A stretch of DNA of 64,000 nt from Serratia sp. FDAARGOS_506 (GTDB lineage: Bacteria > Pseudomonadota > Gammaproteobacteria > Enterobacterales > Enterobacteriaceae), in contig NZ_CP033831.1 of the NCBI RefSeq assembly GCF_003812745.1, forward strand, positions 3,596,001 through 3,660,000. The letters are read 5' to 3'. The translations under genes and the position numbers were made by a program. This document shows, piece by piece, positions 38,439-47,246 of the stretch. The stretch's first letter is position 1. Every line of letters begins with the position of its first letter. The notes under the pieces were generated by a model that made no database searches, was not told where the DNA came from, and saw nothing but the letters and a program-made list of their open reading frames with translations.

Positions 38439-39542
38439 TTATTTCGCCAGAAACGGATAGTCGGTATACCCTTCGGCGCCGCCGCCATAGAAGCTCTCCG
38501 GCTTAGGCTCATTCAGCGGTGCATGCTGACGGAAACGCTCTACCAGATCCGGGTTGGCGATGTAACTGCGGCCGAAGGCCACCGCGTCGATGAAGCCTTT
38601 TTCGATCAACGCTTCGGCTTTTTCGGCGGTGTAAGCACCGGCGCCGACGATCACCCCTTTAAAGTGGGCGCGCACCGAGTCGCGGAAGGCGTCGGAATAC
38701 GGTTTGCCGCCGGCCCAGTCCGGTTCGGAGATGTGCAGGTAGGCGATGTTGCGCTTGTTCAGCTCTTCCACCAGATACAGCGCCGCTTCTTCCTGATCTT
38801 CACCGTTGTCCAACCCGTTGAACGGCCCCAGCGGCGAGATGCGGATGCCGATGTGCTCGGAGCCCCATTCGGCGACCGCCGCATCAACCACTTCCAGCGT
38901 CAGACGGGTGCGATTCTCGATGCTGCCGCCGTATTGATCGGTACGTTGGTTAGAGGCCGGTGACATGAACTGGTGCAGCAGATAGCCGTGGGCCGCATGC
39001 AGTTCGATGAAGTCGAAGCCGGCTTCCCGCGCGTTGGCGGTCGCCTGGCGGAAATCGTTGACGATGCCCGGGATCTCGCTGGTTTCCAGCGCGCGCGGCG
39101 TGGAGGTTGGCACGCGCACCCAGGCGCCGGTTTCATCACGCACGGTGGTGCGGGTTTCGGCGTTAATCGCCGAAGGGGCGACCGGTGCTTGCCCACCCGG
39201 TTGCAGGCTGTTGTGGGAGATGCGGCCTACGTGCCACAGTTGCACGGCGATATGGCCGTTTTTGTCATGCACTGCCTGTGTGATGTTTTTCCATGCGGCG
39301 ATCTGCTCCGGCGTATGCAGCCCCGGCGCCCCGGCGTAGCCTTTCGCCTGGAAGGAAACCTGCGTCGCTTCGGTCACGATCAGGCCGGCGCTGGCGCGCT
39401 GTGCGTAATATTCCGCCATCAACGGCGTAGGAATATCGCCCGGTTCGATGCTGCGCAGACGCGTCAGCGGAGCCATAAACACGCGGTTGGGCAGGGTGAT
39501 GGCGCCAACCTTCAGCGGAGAGAGCAATTTTTCAGTCTTCAT
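38439..39542 (-). CDS. nemA: NemA N-ethylmaleimide reductase (old yellow enzyme)
   Basis: This 367-residue FMN flavoprotein reduces activated alkenes, quinones and nitro compounds. The segments [80 protein letters not shown] and [11 protein letters not shown] are those of NemA/OYE enzymes, including the substrate-binding His pair region. Length close to E. coli NemA (365). A NemR-type palindrome lies 19 bp before the start, so it may be expressed independently of nemR. Confidence 0.95.
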   Translation of the reverse strand: MKTEKLLSPLKVGAITLPNRVFMAPLTRLRSIEPGDIPTPLMAEYYAQRASAGLIVTEATQVSFQAKGYAGAPGLHTPEQIAAWKNITQAVHDKNGHIAVQLWHVGRISHNSLQPGGQAPVAPSAINAETRTTVRDETGAWVRVPTSTPRALETSEIPGIVNDFRQATANAREAGFDFIELHAAHGYLLHQFMSPASNQRTDQYGGSIENRTRLTLEVVDAAVAEWGSEHIGIRISPLGPFNGLDNGEDQEEAALYLVEELNKRNIAYLHISEPDWAGGKPYSDAFRDSVRAHFKGVIVGAGAYTAEKAEALIEKGFIDAVAFGRSYIANPDLVERFRQHAPLNEPKPESFYGGGAEGYTDYPFLAK

Positions 39543-39560
39543 AGTGCATCCTGTATTTAA

Positions 39561-39575
39561 TAGACCGGTCGTCTA
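39561..39575. promoter_or_regulatory. NemR-type operator upstream of nemA
   Basis: TAGACCGGTCGTCTA is palindromic (TAGAC/GTCTA) and matches the NemR box arms, 19 bp before the nemA start. Confidence 0.7.
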
Positions 39576-39632
39576 GTAATGGGCGATAAAAGAACCACGA
39601 ACAGCATTTTCAATAAAAATAAAGTGTTATCG

Positions 39633-40241
39633 TTACGCTTGCGGTGGCCGAAGCAGCAACTCAATGCTTTCCAGCGCGCTGGTCAACGGTGCCAGCGAGT
39701 GGCGGATCTTGGCGCGCAGCGAGGCGCCGAGCCACAGTGAATACAGCGTCTCTGCGGTCGCCGCCGGGCTCATGGCTACCGACAACGAGCCTTCTGCGAT
39801 ACCGCGCTCGATGGCCTCTTGCAGGTGACCGATCACGCGGGCGGTACCCGTTTCCAGCGCATGGCGCATCGGTTCCGACAGATCGCTCACCTCGGCGGAA
39901 AGCTTCACCGCCAGGCAGGCGTTGTGGCATTCGCTGCGGCAGTGGTAGCTGATGGCCTGGGCGTAATAGCCGAGCAGCTGATGGCGGGCATCGCCGTGCT
40001 TATCGGCAAACAGCGCCTGCATTTCTGCATCATAATGCGCGAAATAACGCTGCAACATCGCTTCGCCGAAGGCTTCCTTCGAGCGGAAATAGTGGTAGAA
40101 CGAGCCTTTCGGCACGCCCGCAGTGGCCAGCAGTTCGCTCAGCCCCATGCCGGTGAAGCCCAGACGGAGGCTGAGAGTTTCGCCGGTGGCGAGCAGATGT
40201 TCACGTGTGTCCACGTTGCAATGCGTTGATTTGGTCATCAT
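39633..40241 (-). CDS. nemR: NemR TetR-family electrophile-sensing repressor
   Basis: This is a TetR-family repressor of about 202 residues. The HTH region HLLATGETLSLRLGFTGMGL, SELLATAGVPKGSFYHYFRS is nearly that of E. coli NemR, which senses reactive electrophiles, hypochlorous acid and methylglyoxal through cysteines (Cys106 in E. coli). Candidate sensors here are the cysteines in CRSECHNACLAVKL. Three in-frame ATGs (40253, 40241, 40238) compete, none with a good ribosome site; 40253 abuts the operator, so 40241 is given. Confidence 0.9.
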   Translation of the reverse strand: MMTKSTHCNVDTREHLLATGETLSLRLGFTGMGLSELLATAGVPKGSFYHYFRSKEAFGEAMLQRYFAHYDAEMQALFADKHGDARHQLLGYYAQAISYHCRSECHNACLAVKLSAEVSDLSEPMRHALETGTARVIGHLQEAIERGIAEGSLSVAMSPAATAETLYSLWLGASLRAKIRHSLAPLTSALESIELLLRPPQA

Positions 40242-40255
40242 GGTGTCGAGCATAA

Positions 40256-40271
40256 TAGACCGATTGGTCTA
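40256..40271. promoter_or_regulatory. NemR operator upstream of nemR
   Basis: TAGACCGATTGGTCTA is a perfect palindrome with 6-bp arms, matching the E. coli NemR box (TAGACC...GGTCTA), directly at the nemR promoter. Confidence 0.85.
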
Positions 40272-40283
40272 GGTCAATGGGAA

Positions 40284-40311
40284 TAAAAAAACCGGCGCAC
40301 AAAACGCCGGT
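40284..40311 (-). terminator. Rho-independent terminator of eptA
   Basis: ACCGGCG and CGCCGGT form a 7-bp stem around a 7-base loop; A7 on the plus strand is the U-tract. It is 46 bp past the eptA stop. Confidence 0.85.
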
Positions 40312-40356
40312 TGTCTGCAAACTATTGTGCCCCAGCGGCACGAGGAAGTTAAGCGT

Positions 40357-42000
40357 TTAAGCCGCGTTGCGGCAACGTTGCAGGATATCCAGCTGGGATT
40401 GATATTCGCGGCTCTGTACGTTCAGCATACCCAGCAGGGTGTGGAACAGGTTGTCCTGCGACACGTCGTCCTTTTCCGCCAGCGTGTTCAGGCACTGGCG
40501 ATCGATGCCGAAGTTGCGCTGATAGTCGGCCGACATCCACATCAGGAATGGCACATGCGTTTGCTGGCTCGGCGCGAAGACATAAGGCGTGCCGTGCAGG
40601 TACATGCCGTTTTCCCCCAGCGATTCGCCGTGATCGGACAAATAGACCAGCGCGGTATTGAACCGATCGTCATACTGGTGCAGCAGCTTGATGGTGGCAT
40701 CGAGCATCGCATCGGTATACAAGATCGAGTTGTCGTAGGTGTTCACCAGCTGTTCGTGGCTGCAATCCTGAATCTGATTGCTGTTGCAGGTCGGCGAAAA
40801 CGTCTGGAACTCCGGCGTGCTGCGGCGGTAGTAAGCCGGGCCGTGGCTGCCCATCTGGTGCAACACGATCACGCCGTCATCTTTCAGACTATTGATGTAG
40901 TCGTTCAACTTGTACAGCAGCACGTTATCCATGCAGACTTCGCCGTCGCAGTCCTGCGGCAGTTTCAGCTTGGTCATGTCGATGTGCGGCACCCGGTCGC
41001 AGGCGCCCTTGCAGCCACCGTCGTTATCGCGCCACAGCACGTTGACGCCGGCATGCGCCAACACGTCCAGCACACCTTCCTGGTGCGCCGCCTGAGTCGC
41101 GTCGTACTCTCTGCGCGGCATGTTGGAGAACATGCAGGGCACGGAGATCGCCGTCTCGGTGCCGCAAGAGCTGGCGTTCTTGAAGTAGACCACGTCGTCC
41201 TGCTTCAGGCGCGGGTTGGTTTCGCGCTCGTAGCCTCCAAGGGAGAAGTTTTCGGCGCGGGCGGTTTCGCCCACCACCAGGATCACCAGCGTTTTCTTGG
41301 CCTGCCCGGCGATCAGCGGCCCTTTGCGCGCGTCTTCACCGATTTTTACCAGCGGCAGATTGCGGGTGAAATAACGTTGTTCGGTAAATTTGATCGTGCC
41401 GGCGACGAAGTTGGAAGGCGTCAACATCTTCACCACGCTTTTATTGTTGCGAATCAGCGAAGCGTAGTCTTTGTAGAACAGCGCGGCGACGATCAGGATC
41501 ACCACCAACGACAGCATGACGTTGGCGGCGCGCAGCCCGACCATGTACCACCAGGGGCGGGTCTGGCGAATATGGGTGAAGCAGACCGCCACCGCCGGCA
41601 GAATGCCGAGCAGCGCCAGCCACAATCCCATGCGCGGTGTCAGCAGCGCCGTCGCTTCCTGGGGATTGGTTTCGAAGGCGTTCTGCATCATGTTGCCGTC
41701 GATCACCACGCCATAGCTGTACATGAAATAGTTGGCTGCGGCGCTGCCGAGCAAGAAAAAGACGATCAGCGGCTTACGCAGGTAGGGCACGGTCAACACG
41801 CTGAAGATGATATTCAACGCACAGAAAATCACCACCGGCATGCTGGCGGCGAAAATCACGCTGTGGACGCTATCGAAGGTGATATACGACCAGGCGCGAT
41901 GCAGGAATAACGCGTTTTGAAACAGAGTGAAGAACAGGGCGGTGGCGAGGATAAAACCGAGGCTGTTGCACTGTAAGCGTTGACGTAACCACATTGCCAA
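40357..42000 (-). CDS. eptA: EptA lipid A phosphoethanolamine transferase
   Basis: This is a 547-residue inner membrane enzyme adding phosphoethanolamine to lipid A, lowering affinity for polymyxin; the MCR plasmid enzymes belong to the same family. Five N-terminal helices (about 15-175) precede a periplasmic alkaline-phosphatase-like domain. Visible catalytic features are Glu245 (VVGETARAENFSLGGYERET), the nucleophile Thr281 (SSCGTETAISVPCM) and the zinc ligands of YLSDHGESLGENG. Six or more cysteines fit the disulfides of the family. A PmrA-like box lies about 50 bp upstream. It is absent from the matching E. coli locus, so it is a local insertion between nemR and the DUF1289 gene. Confidence 0.95.
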   Translation of the reverse strand: MAMWLRQRLQCNSLGFILATALFFTLFQNALFLHRAWSYITFDSVHSVIFAASMPVVIFCALNIIFSVLTVPYLRKPLIVFFLLGSAAANYFMYSYGVVIDGNMMQNAFETNPQEATALLTPRMGLWLALLGILPAVAVCFTHIRQTRPWWYMVGLRAANVMLSLVVILIVAALFYKDYASLIRNNKSVVKMLTPSNFVAGTIKFTEQRYFTRNLPLVKIGEDARKGPLIAGQAKKTLVILVVGETARAENFSLGGYERETNPRLKQDDVVYFKNASSCGTETAISVPCMFSNMPRREYDATQAAHQEGVLDVLAHAGVNVLWRDNDGGCKGACDRVPHIDMTKLKLPQDCDGEVCMDNVLLYKLNDYINSLKDDGVIVLHQMGSHGPAYYRRSTPEFQTFSPTCNSNQIQDCSHEQLVNTYDNSILYTDAMLDATIKLLHQYDDRFNTALVYLSDHGESLGENGMYLHGTPYVFAPSQQTHVPFLMWMSADYQRNFGIDRQCLNTLAEKDDVSQDNLFHTLLGMLNVQSREYQSQLDILQRCRNAA

Positions 42001-42048
42001 ATCTGGATCCTGAGAGTAGATAATGCCTTGAAATCTACCGGATGAAAC

Positions 42049-42065
42049 TTAAGAAAACCTTAGAA
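42049..42065 (-). promoter_or_regulatory. PmrA (BasR) box upstream of eptA
   Basis: On the minus strand TCTAAG and CTTAAG flank GTTTT, close to the PmrA consensus (CTTAAG-N5-CTTAAT). It lies 49-65 bp before the eptA start, a normal activator distance. Confidence 0.65.
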
Positions 42066-42132
42066 ATTCAGAATACTGGCGGCGGCTAAAGCAGGAAAAA
42101 CGCCAGGCCGGGCGGCCTGGCAATGAGGAAGT

Positions 42133-42774
42133 TTAGTAGGCGGCGGTGAACTGCGCGCGAATAAACTGTGGTTTTTCAATCTCATCGACGATGGCGACCG
42201 CCAGGTCTTCTACCGAAATGTTGGCCGGCGCTTCGCCGTTCATCAGCAGCTGGGTGGTGCCGAGGCGGAACTGGCCGGTCCGTTTGCCTGGTTCCAGCAG
42301 GGCGGCCGGCGAGAGATAGGTCCAGTCGAGCGCTGATTCATTGCGCAGCTTGTTGCGCAGATCGCGCACTGCCTGCGCGCCGGGGCGGATATTTTCCGGG
42401 AACTGCGGCGTATCCACCAGTTCAACGCCCGGTGCCACTTCCAGGCTGCCGGCGCCGCCGACCACCAGCAGACGCTTGACGCCGGCCTGTTCGACTGCGG
42501 TGAGGATCTGTTGGGCGCCGCGGGTGGTTTTTTCATACAGGTTATCTTCGCCCCAGCCGGGGTTGTAGGCGCTGATCACCGCATCCTGCCCGCGCAATTG
42601 CCCCGCCAGCCAGGCGGTATCGGCAACGTCGCCCAGTGCGACGGTCAGATTGGCGTGCTCCGGCAAATCTTTTTTCTGGCGGGCGATCGCCGTCACCTGA
42701 ATGCCGCGAGCCAGCGCTTCATCCACCACGCGGCGGCCAACAAAACCGGTTGCTCCAATAATGGCTACTTTCAT
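42133..42774 (-). CDS. NAD(P)-binding epimerase/reductase-like protein
   Basis: This is a 213-residue atypical short-chain dehydrogenase of the NAD(P)-binding (NmrA/BVR-B-like) type: KVAIIGATGFVGRRVVDEAL is the GxxGxxG nucleotide site, followed by VTAIARQKKDL, ALGDVADTAWLAG, RLLVVGGAGSLEV and DWTYLSPAALLEPGKRTG. No Tyr-x-x-x-Lys catalytic pair is evident, as usual for this group. GGAG is seven bases before the ATG at 42774 (a second ATG two codons upstream is too close). It is divergent from a LysR gene that probably regulates it. Substrate unknown; a quinone or redox-sensing role is possible. Confidence 0.85.
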   Translation of the reverse strand: MKVAIIGATGFVGRRVVDEALARGIQVTAIARQKKDLPEHANLTVALGDVADTAWLAGQLRGQDAVISAYNPGWGEDNLYEKTTRGAQQILTAVEQAGVKRLLVVGGAGSLEVAPGVELVDTPQFPENIRPGAQAVRDLRNKLRNESALDWTYLSPAALLEPGKRTGQFRLGTTQLLMNGEAPANISVEDLAVAIVDEIEKPQFIRAQFTAAY

Positions 42775-42913
42775 CTGCATGCTCCTTCGGGGATGGTTTC
42801 AGTATCATGAAGCAGGCCGTTGTGCCTGCTGCGTGGATGCTACTTTAGTCCTTAACAATAGCCGTGATTAGTGCCATATTCATGCTTTCTTGATTAAGTA
42901 AAACTTCATAATC

Positions 42914-43843
42914 GTGGATAAACTCAATCGAATGGCGGTGTTCGCCACCGTGGTGGCGGAGGGATCGTTGGCGGGCGCGGCGCGGCGACTGGGCATGACG
43001 CCGTCGGCGGTCAGCCAGCATATGCGCTCGCTGGAGAAGGCGCTCGGGGTGCCGCTGCTGCACCGTTCTACCCGCCGTTTGGCGCTGACCGAGGCCGGGG
43101 CGGCGTTTTACCCCGGCTGCGAGGCGATGCTGCAACAGGCGCAGCAGGCCGAACAGCGGTTGGCGGAGCTGCGAGATACGCTGGTGGGCGAGCTGCGCAT
43201 CGCCACCCCGGTCGGCATCGGCGGCCGATCGCTGGCGGAGGCGCTGGCGCCGCTGTTGCAGGCGCATCCCAAGCTGACGCTGCGGGTGCTGGCGGACGAT
43301 CGCATCGTCGATATGATAGAGCAGCGGGTCGACATTGCGCTGCGTGCCAATCGGCAGTTGGCGGACGCCAATATGATCGCGCACCCGCTGACGGCGTGGC
43401 CGATGGTGCTGTGCGCCGCGCCGCGTTATCTCAACCAGCATGGGGTGCCGGAAAAACCGCAGGATTTGGTGCAGCACCGTTGGATCTCCAGCGGCTACAG
43501 CGGGGCCCATCTGGACTTGCTGCACCAGTCCGGCCAGCAGGTTAAGCTGCGGCTGGCGGAAGGGCAGATCGTCAGCGAGAGCATGAACGTGATGCGCGCC
43601 TTTACCCGCGCCGGGCTGGGTATTTCGATTCAGCCGCTGTATGAAATTGGCGACGAGCTTCAGCGCGGCGAGCTGTTACTGCTGTTGCCGGAGTGGCGGC
43701 CGGCGCCGCTGCGGCTGCACGCGCTGACGCTCGAACGCAACGTGCCGGAGAAAAGTCGCCAGGCGCTGCGCTATCTGCGCGACTATTTTCGCCGCAACGG
43801 CGAAAAGGGACTTGCCAGCGGCGGCGATGGCGTCTTCAATTAG
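42914..43843 (+). CDS. LysR-family transcriptional regulator
   Basis: This is a 309-residue LysR regulator: HTH MDKLNRMAVFATVVAEGSLA, GAARRLGMTPSAVSQHMRSL (to about residue 60), then LLHRSTRRLALTEAG and a co-inducer domain (GELRIATPVGIGGRSL; VLCAAPRYLNQHGVPEKPQD). It belongs to the AaeR/DsdC-like YafC group by its GVP-PQDL-HRWI segments. Start is a GTG with no clear ribosome site; an ATG at 42932 is the alternative. The likely target is the divergent oxidoreductase gene 139 bp away. Effector unknown. Confidence 0.88.
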   Translation: MDKLNRMAVFATVVAEGSLAGAARRLGMTPSAVSQHMRSLEKALGVPLLHRSTRRLALTEAGAAFYPGCEAMLQQAQQAEQRLAELRDTLVGELRIATPVGIGGRSLAEALAPLLQAHPKLTLRVLADDRIVDMIEQRVDIALRANRQLADANMIAHPLTAWPMVLCAAPRYLNQHGVPEKPQDLVQHRWISSGYSGAHLDLLHQSGQQVKLRLAEGQIVSESMNVMRAFTRAGLGISIQPLYEIGDELQRGELLLLLPEWRPAPLRLHALTLERNVPEKSRQALRYLRDYFRRNGEKGLASGGDGVFN

Positions 43844-43864
43844 CAAGAGAACGCAGGAGGCCCC

Positions 43865-44104
43865 GTGGCGCAGCAGCTTGAATTTTTCGACATCCCCAGC
43901 CCGTGTCGTGGCATTTGCCAGGCCGACGATCGCGGATTCTGCCGTGGCTGCCTGCGCAGCCGCGAGGAGCGCTTCGGCTGGATGAGCATGAGCGACGCGC
44001 AAAAGCGCGAGGTGCTGCGCCTGTGCCGTCAACGCTTCCTGCGCCTGCAACGCGCCAATAAAGCGCCCGACGAGCCGCTGCCGGAACAGCCGTCGCTGTT
44101 TTAA
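43865..44104 (+). CDS. ydhL: DUF1289 family protein (YdhL)
   Basis: This is a 79-residue protein with the DUF1289 pattern SPCRGICQADDRGFCRGCLRSREER, four cysteines (C-x3-C-x7-C-x2-C) likely binding a metal. AGGAGG is five bases before a GTG start. It is 21 bp after the LysR gene and 99 bp before ydhF. E. coli has the same ydhL-ydhF order. Function unknown. Confidence 0.88.
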   Translation: MAQQLEFFDIPSPCRGICQADDRGFCRGCLRSREERFGWMSMSDAQKREVLRLCRQRFLRLQRANKAPDEPLPEQPSLF

Positions 44105-44203
44105 CCATTCCTGATCTGCCGCACGTTCGTGTGGCTTACCGCTTCCCTGTGCCTTACCGGCTTGTGTATGCTGGCTGACAACTAATGTCATGAGGTTTTC
44201 GCA

Positions 44204-45100
44204 ATGGTAGAACGTATTCGTCTCGCGCCGCAGGGGCCTGAATTTTCCCGCATGATTTGCGGCTACTGGCGGTTGATGGAGTGGGGCATGTCGCCGCAAC
44301 AGCTGCTGACGTTTATCGAACAGCATGTCGAACTGGGCGTCACCACCGCCGATCACGCGGATATCTATGGCGGCTATGCCTGCGAACAGGCGTTCGGCGA
44401 CGCGCTGCGTCTTAAGCCGGCGCTGCGCCAGTCGCTGGAGCTGGTGACCAAGTGTGGCATCGCCACCACCGCCAAGCCCGGCAACCCGATCGGCCATTAC
44501 ATCACCGATCGCGACCACATCGTACAGAGCGCGGAACAATCGCTGCGCCATCTGCATACCGACTATCTCGATCTGTTGCTGATCCACCGGCCGGATCCGC
44601 TGATGGATGCTGACGACGTGGCCGAAGCCTTCGTCGCGCTGCACAAAAGCGGCAAGGTGCGCCATTTCGGCGTATCCAACTTTACGCCCGCACAGTTCCA
44701 ACTGCTGCAGTCGCGCCTGCCGTTCACGCTGGCGACCAATCAGGTGGAGATCTCGCCGATTCACCAACCGGCCATTCTCGACGGCACGCTCGACCAGTGC
44801 CAGCAACTGCGCATCAAGCCGATGGCCTGGTCCTGCCTGGGGGGCGGGCGTTTGTTCAACGACGCCGAGTTCCAGCCGCTGCGCGACGAGCTGCAGCGGG
44901 TGGCGCAGGAGATCGGCGCCGAGACCATCGAACAGGTGGTGTACGCCTGGGTGATGCGCCTGCCGTCGTCGCCGCTGCCGATTATCGGCTCCGGCAAGAT
45001 TGAGCGGGTGCGCTCGGCGCTGAAGGCGCAGAAACTGGTGCTGAACCGCCAGCAGTGGTTCCGCATTCGCAAGGCGGCGCTGGGGTATGACGTGCCTTAA
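44204..45100 (+). CDS. ydhF: YdhF aldo-keto reductase-like oxidoreductase
   Basis: This is a 298-residue aldo/keto reductase-fold protein, same length as E. coli YdhF. The barrel shows TTADHADIYGGYACE (Asp and Tyr of the catalytic tetrad), LVTKCGI (Lys), DLLLIHRPDP (His), FGVSNFTPAQ and LPIIGSGKIERV for NADPH binding. Substrate unknown. A strong terminator follows. Confidence 0.92.
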   Translation: MVERIRLAPQGPEFSRMICGYWRLMEWGMSPQQLLTFIEQHVELGVTTADHADIYGGYACEQAFGDALRLKPALRQSLELVTKCGIATTAKPGNPIGHYITDRDHIVQSAEQSLRHLHTDYLDLLLIHRPDPLMDADDVAEAFVALHKSGKVRHFGVSNFTPAQFQLLQSRLPFTLATNQVEISPIHQPAILDGTLDQCQQLRIKPMAWSCLGGGRLFNDAEFQPLRDELQRVAQEIGAETIEQVVYAWVMRLPSSPLPIIGSGKIERVRSALKAQKLVLNRQQWFRIRKAALGYDVP

Positions 45101-45119
45101 GACAGGGAAGCCGGAGGAA

Positions 45120-45151
45120 AGCCGGGCGGCGAAAGCGCCCGGCTTTTTTTA
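45120..45151 (+). terminator. Rho-independent terminator of ydhF
   Basis: GCCGGGCG (45121) and CGCCCGGC (45136) form an 8-bp GC stem followed by seven T. It lies in the convergent gap with lipA. Confidence 0.9.
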
Positions 45152-45160
45152 CGCCGATTT

Positions 45161-47005
45161 TTAGGCCAACACCACCTGATCGGTGTTGAAGTGATCGAGC
45201 GAGACGCCGATCAGCGTGACCTGGCTGTGGCCGAAGGCCAGCACCAGATCGTCGTTTTGCTGCGTGGCGTAGTCGCGGATATTCCCGCTGGCGCCTTCGG
45301 TACCGATAAACACCAGCTTATCGGTGGCGTTGAAACCATACAGCTGGTCGCGGCCAAAATCGCCGCTGAACAGGAAGGTATTGCCGTTGCCGACGCCCTT
45401 CAGGATGTCATCGCCGCTGCCGCCGACGAAGGTCAGGTTGCCGCCGGCATGGCCGATCAGCGTGTCGTTGCCGGCGTTGCCGAACAGCCAGGCATCGTGG
45501 CTGCGAGCCTGCAGGACGTCATCGCCGTCGCCGCCAGTGGTGGCAGTGGCATAGGCTTTGAGGCCCGAATCCGATTTCAATCCGGTCGCGGTCACCTGAT
45601 GATCCACCTCTTTGTTGAAAATCAACCAGGAGGTTTCTTTGCTGCGCAGGGTGCTGATGTCATCCGCCAGCGTAATGCCGCCCTGGGCATCGCGCAGGTA
45701 GAGCGTATTGCCGTCGTAGGCGACCTCGGTGTTTTTCAACGCCTGCTGGGTATCGAAGATATTGTGGCCTTTGCCGCCGGCGATCAGATTATAGCCGCCG
45801 GCGTCGCGGAAGATATCGTCGCCGTCGCGGCCCTCGAGATAATCGTTGCCTTTGCCGCCCTTGATCAAATCATTGCCGTCGCTGCCGATGATAAACGTCG
45901 GTCCGCTGTGCGTCTCCGCTTGGCGGTTAAGGTCTTCCACCCATGTATTGCCGCGCGTCACGTTCGACAGGTTGGAGACGATGACGGTCGAGTCCTTGTC
46001 GGTCAGCGAATAAAACTCGGAGTTGAGCACCCGCATCAGACCGTCCTGATAGAAGAACGGCAGGTGCGACAGCCAGGTCGGCACGTTGAGAATGGAAAAT
46101 GGCAGCAGGTTCCAGGCGTCTGATGCATAGTGGTCGTTGAAGTTGACGATATTGTTGGTGGCGGAGGCATGGGGCGCATCATGCACACCCAGCGACGCCC
46201 CGGTCAGCGTGGTACCGTCGAGCACGCGGAACACCGGATCGTTCTCATAACCGATGTTGATTACTTTGCCGCCGGTTTCGTACTGGGTCGGCGAGGCGAA
46301 GGCGACATAGTTGGACTGCGCGTAGAAGCCGCCCCAGTTGGCGTCGCTCTGCGCGGCCATGCTGTTGACCGCCAGCCCGCCGAGGCTGTGGCCGCTGACC
46401 ACCACGTCTTCGCCGCTCAGCCCGTGCGCCTGCGCGAACTTCGCCACGTTGCCCAGCAGATTGCCGAAGGCGTTCAGCGTGTAACCGTCGGCGTAGCCTT
46501 TCGGCCCGATGCCCGCCAACAGATCGTTAATCGCATCGCCGATGGTATCGCCAATCAACGACTCGCGCGGGCCGCTGGTACCGCGAAATGAGATGCCAAT
46601 GGCGGTGAGATTGCCTTCGCTGTCATATTTGCCCAGCACCTCGGCCTGAGCGGTGGTGTAACCGACGGCCTCGCCGTAGTAGGTGCCGTGCGCGTCGGTT
46701 TTGCCGGCGTAACCCAGCTGCGCGGCACTGATGACCGACCAGCCGGCATTGTTCACCGCATCCTGCGCAGCCTGTTCGGAGTCGGGGTTCCAGGGAATGC
46801 CGGGCAGACCGCCTTGCGATTGGGTGCTGCCGATAAGTGCGGTAATCAGCGTCAGCGGCAGGCCCAGCCCGAAACCGCTTTGGTGGTAGCCTTCGTCGAA
46901 GCCGTTATCGATATTGTGGTAAGCGTAGGTAGAGATGGCCAAGGCGTCGGAAAACAGCGCTTTCGACGCGTTTTCGTCCAGATCCTTATAGCTAAAGATG
47001 CCCAT
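45161..47005 (-). CDS. lipA: LipA extracellular lipase, family I.3, type I secretion substrate
   Basis: This is the 614-residue Serratia extracellular lipase. The N-terminal alpha/beta hydrolase domain has the nucleophile Ser207 in VVVSGHSLGGLAV, with Asp256 (YENDPVF) and His314 (WLSHLPFF), the known triad. The C-terminal half has two RTX calcium-binding beta-roll blocks (GSDGNDLIKGGKGNDYLEG near 375-400; NAGNDTLIGHAG and GGSGDDILKG near 500-535). There is no N-terminal signal; the uncleaved C-terminal signal ends in hydrophobic VVLA. Export is by the Lip/Prt type I system, whose genes are not in this window. It interrupts the ydhF-sodC junction conserved in E. coli. Confidence 0.97.
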   Translation of the reverse strand: MGIFSYKDLDENASKALFSDALAISTYAYHNIDNGFDEGYHQSGFGLGLPLTLITALIGSTQSQGGLPGIPWNPDSEQAAQDAVNNAGWSVISAAQLGYAGKTDAHGTYYGEAVGYTTAQAEVLGKYDSEGNLTAIGISFRGTSGPRESLIGDTIGDAINDLLAGIGPKGYADGYTLNAFGNLLGNVAKFAQAHGLSGEDVVVSGHSLGGLAVNSMAAQSDANWGGFYAQSNYVAFASPTQYETGGKVINIGYENDPVFRVLDGTTLTGASLGVHDAPHASATNNIVNFNDHYASDAWNLLPFSILNVPTWLSHLPFFYQDGLMRVLNSEFYSLTDKDSTVIVSNLSNVTRGNTWVEDLNRQAETHSGPTFIIGSDGNDLIKGGKGNDYLEGRDGDDIFRDAGGYNLIAGGKGHNIFDTQQALKNTEVAYDGNTLYLRDAQGGITLADDISTLRSKETSWLIFNKEVDHQVTATGLKSDSGLKAYATATTGGDGDDVLQARSHDAWLFGNAGNDTLIGHAGGNLTFVGGSGDDILKGVGNGNTFLFSGDFGRDQLYGFNATDKLVFIGTEGASGNIRDYATQQNDDLVLAFGHSQVTLIGVSLDHFNTDQVVLA

Positions 47006-47246
47006 ATCAGTTCCTTATGAAGTATGCCGCCTGGCCGGGAAGTGAACTCTCATGCGTCGGCGGTGGAAACAGGGAAACAACGTTAGCCGAACGACAGCTG
47101 GTCAGAGGACCAACATCGGTAAAATAATTATTAGCGCCAAGTATTAATAATGCGAATCAAATTGACGAGATTGTGCATTGACCAACAGCGCCGCTGCTGG
47201 GGCTTCTATACTGAAAGTTCAGCATAGTCATTAAGGAGATTGATTG

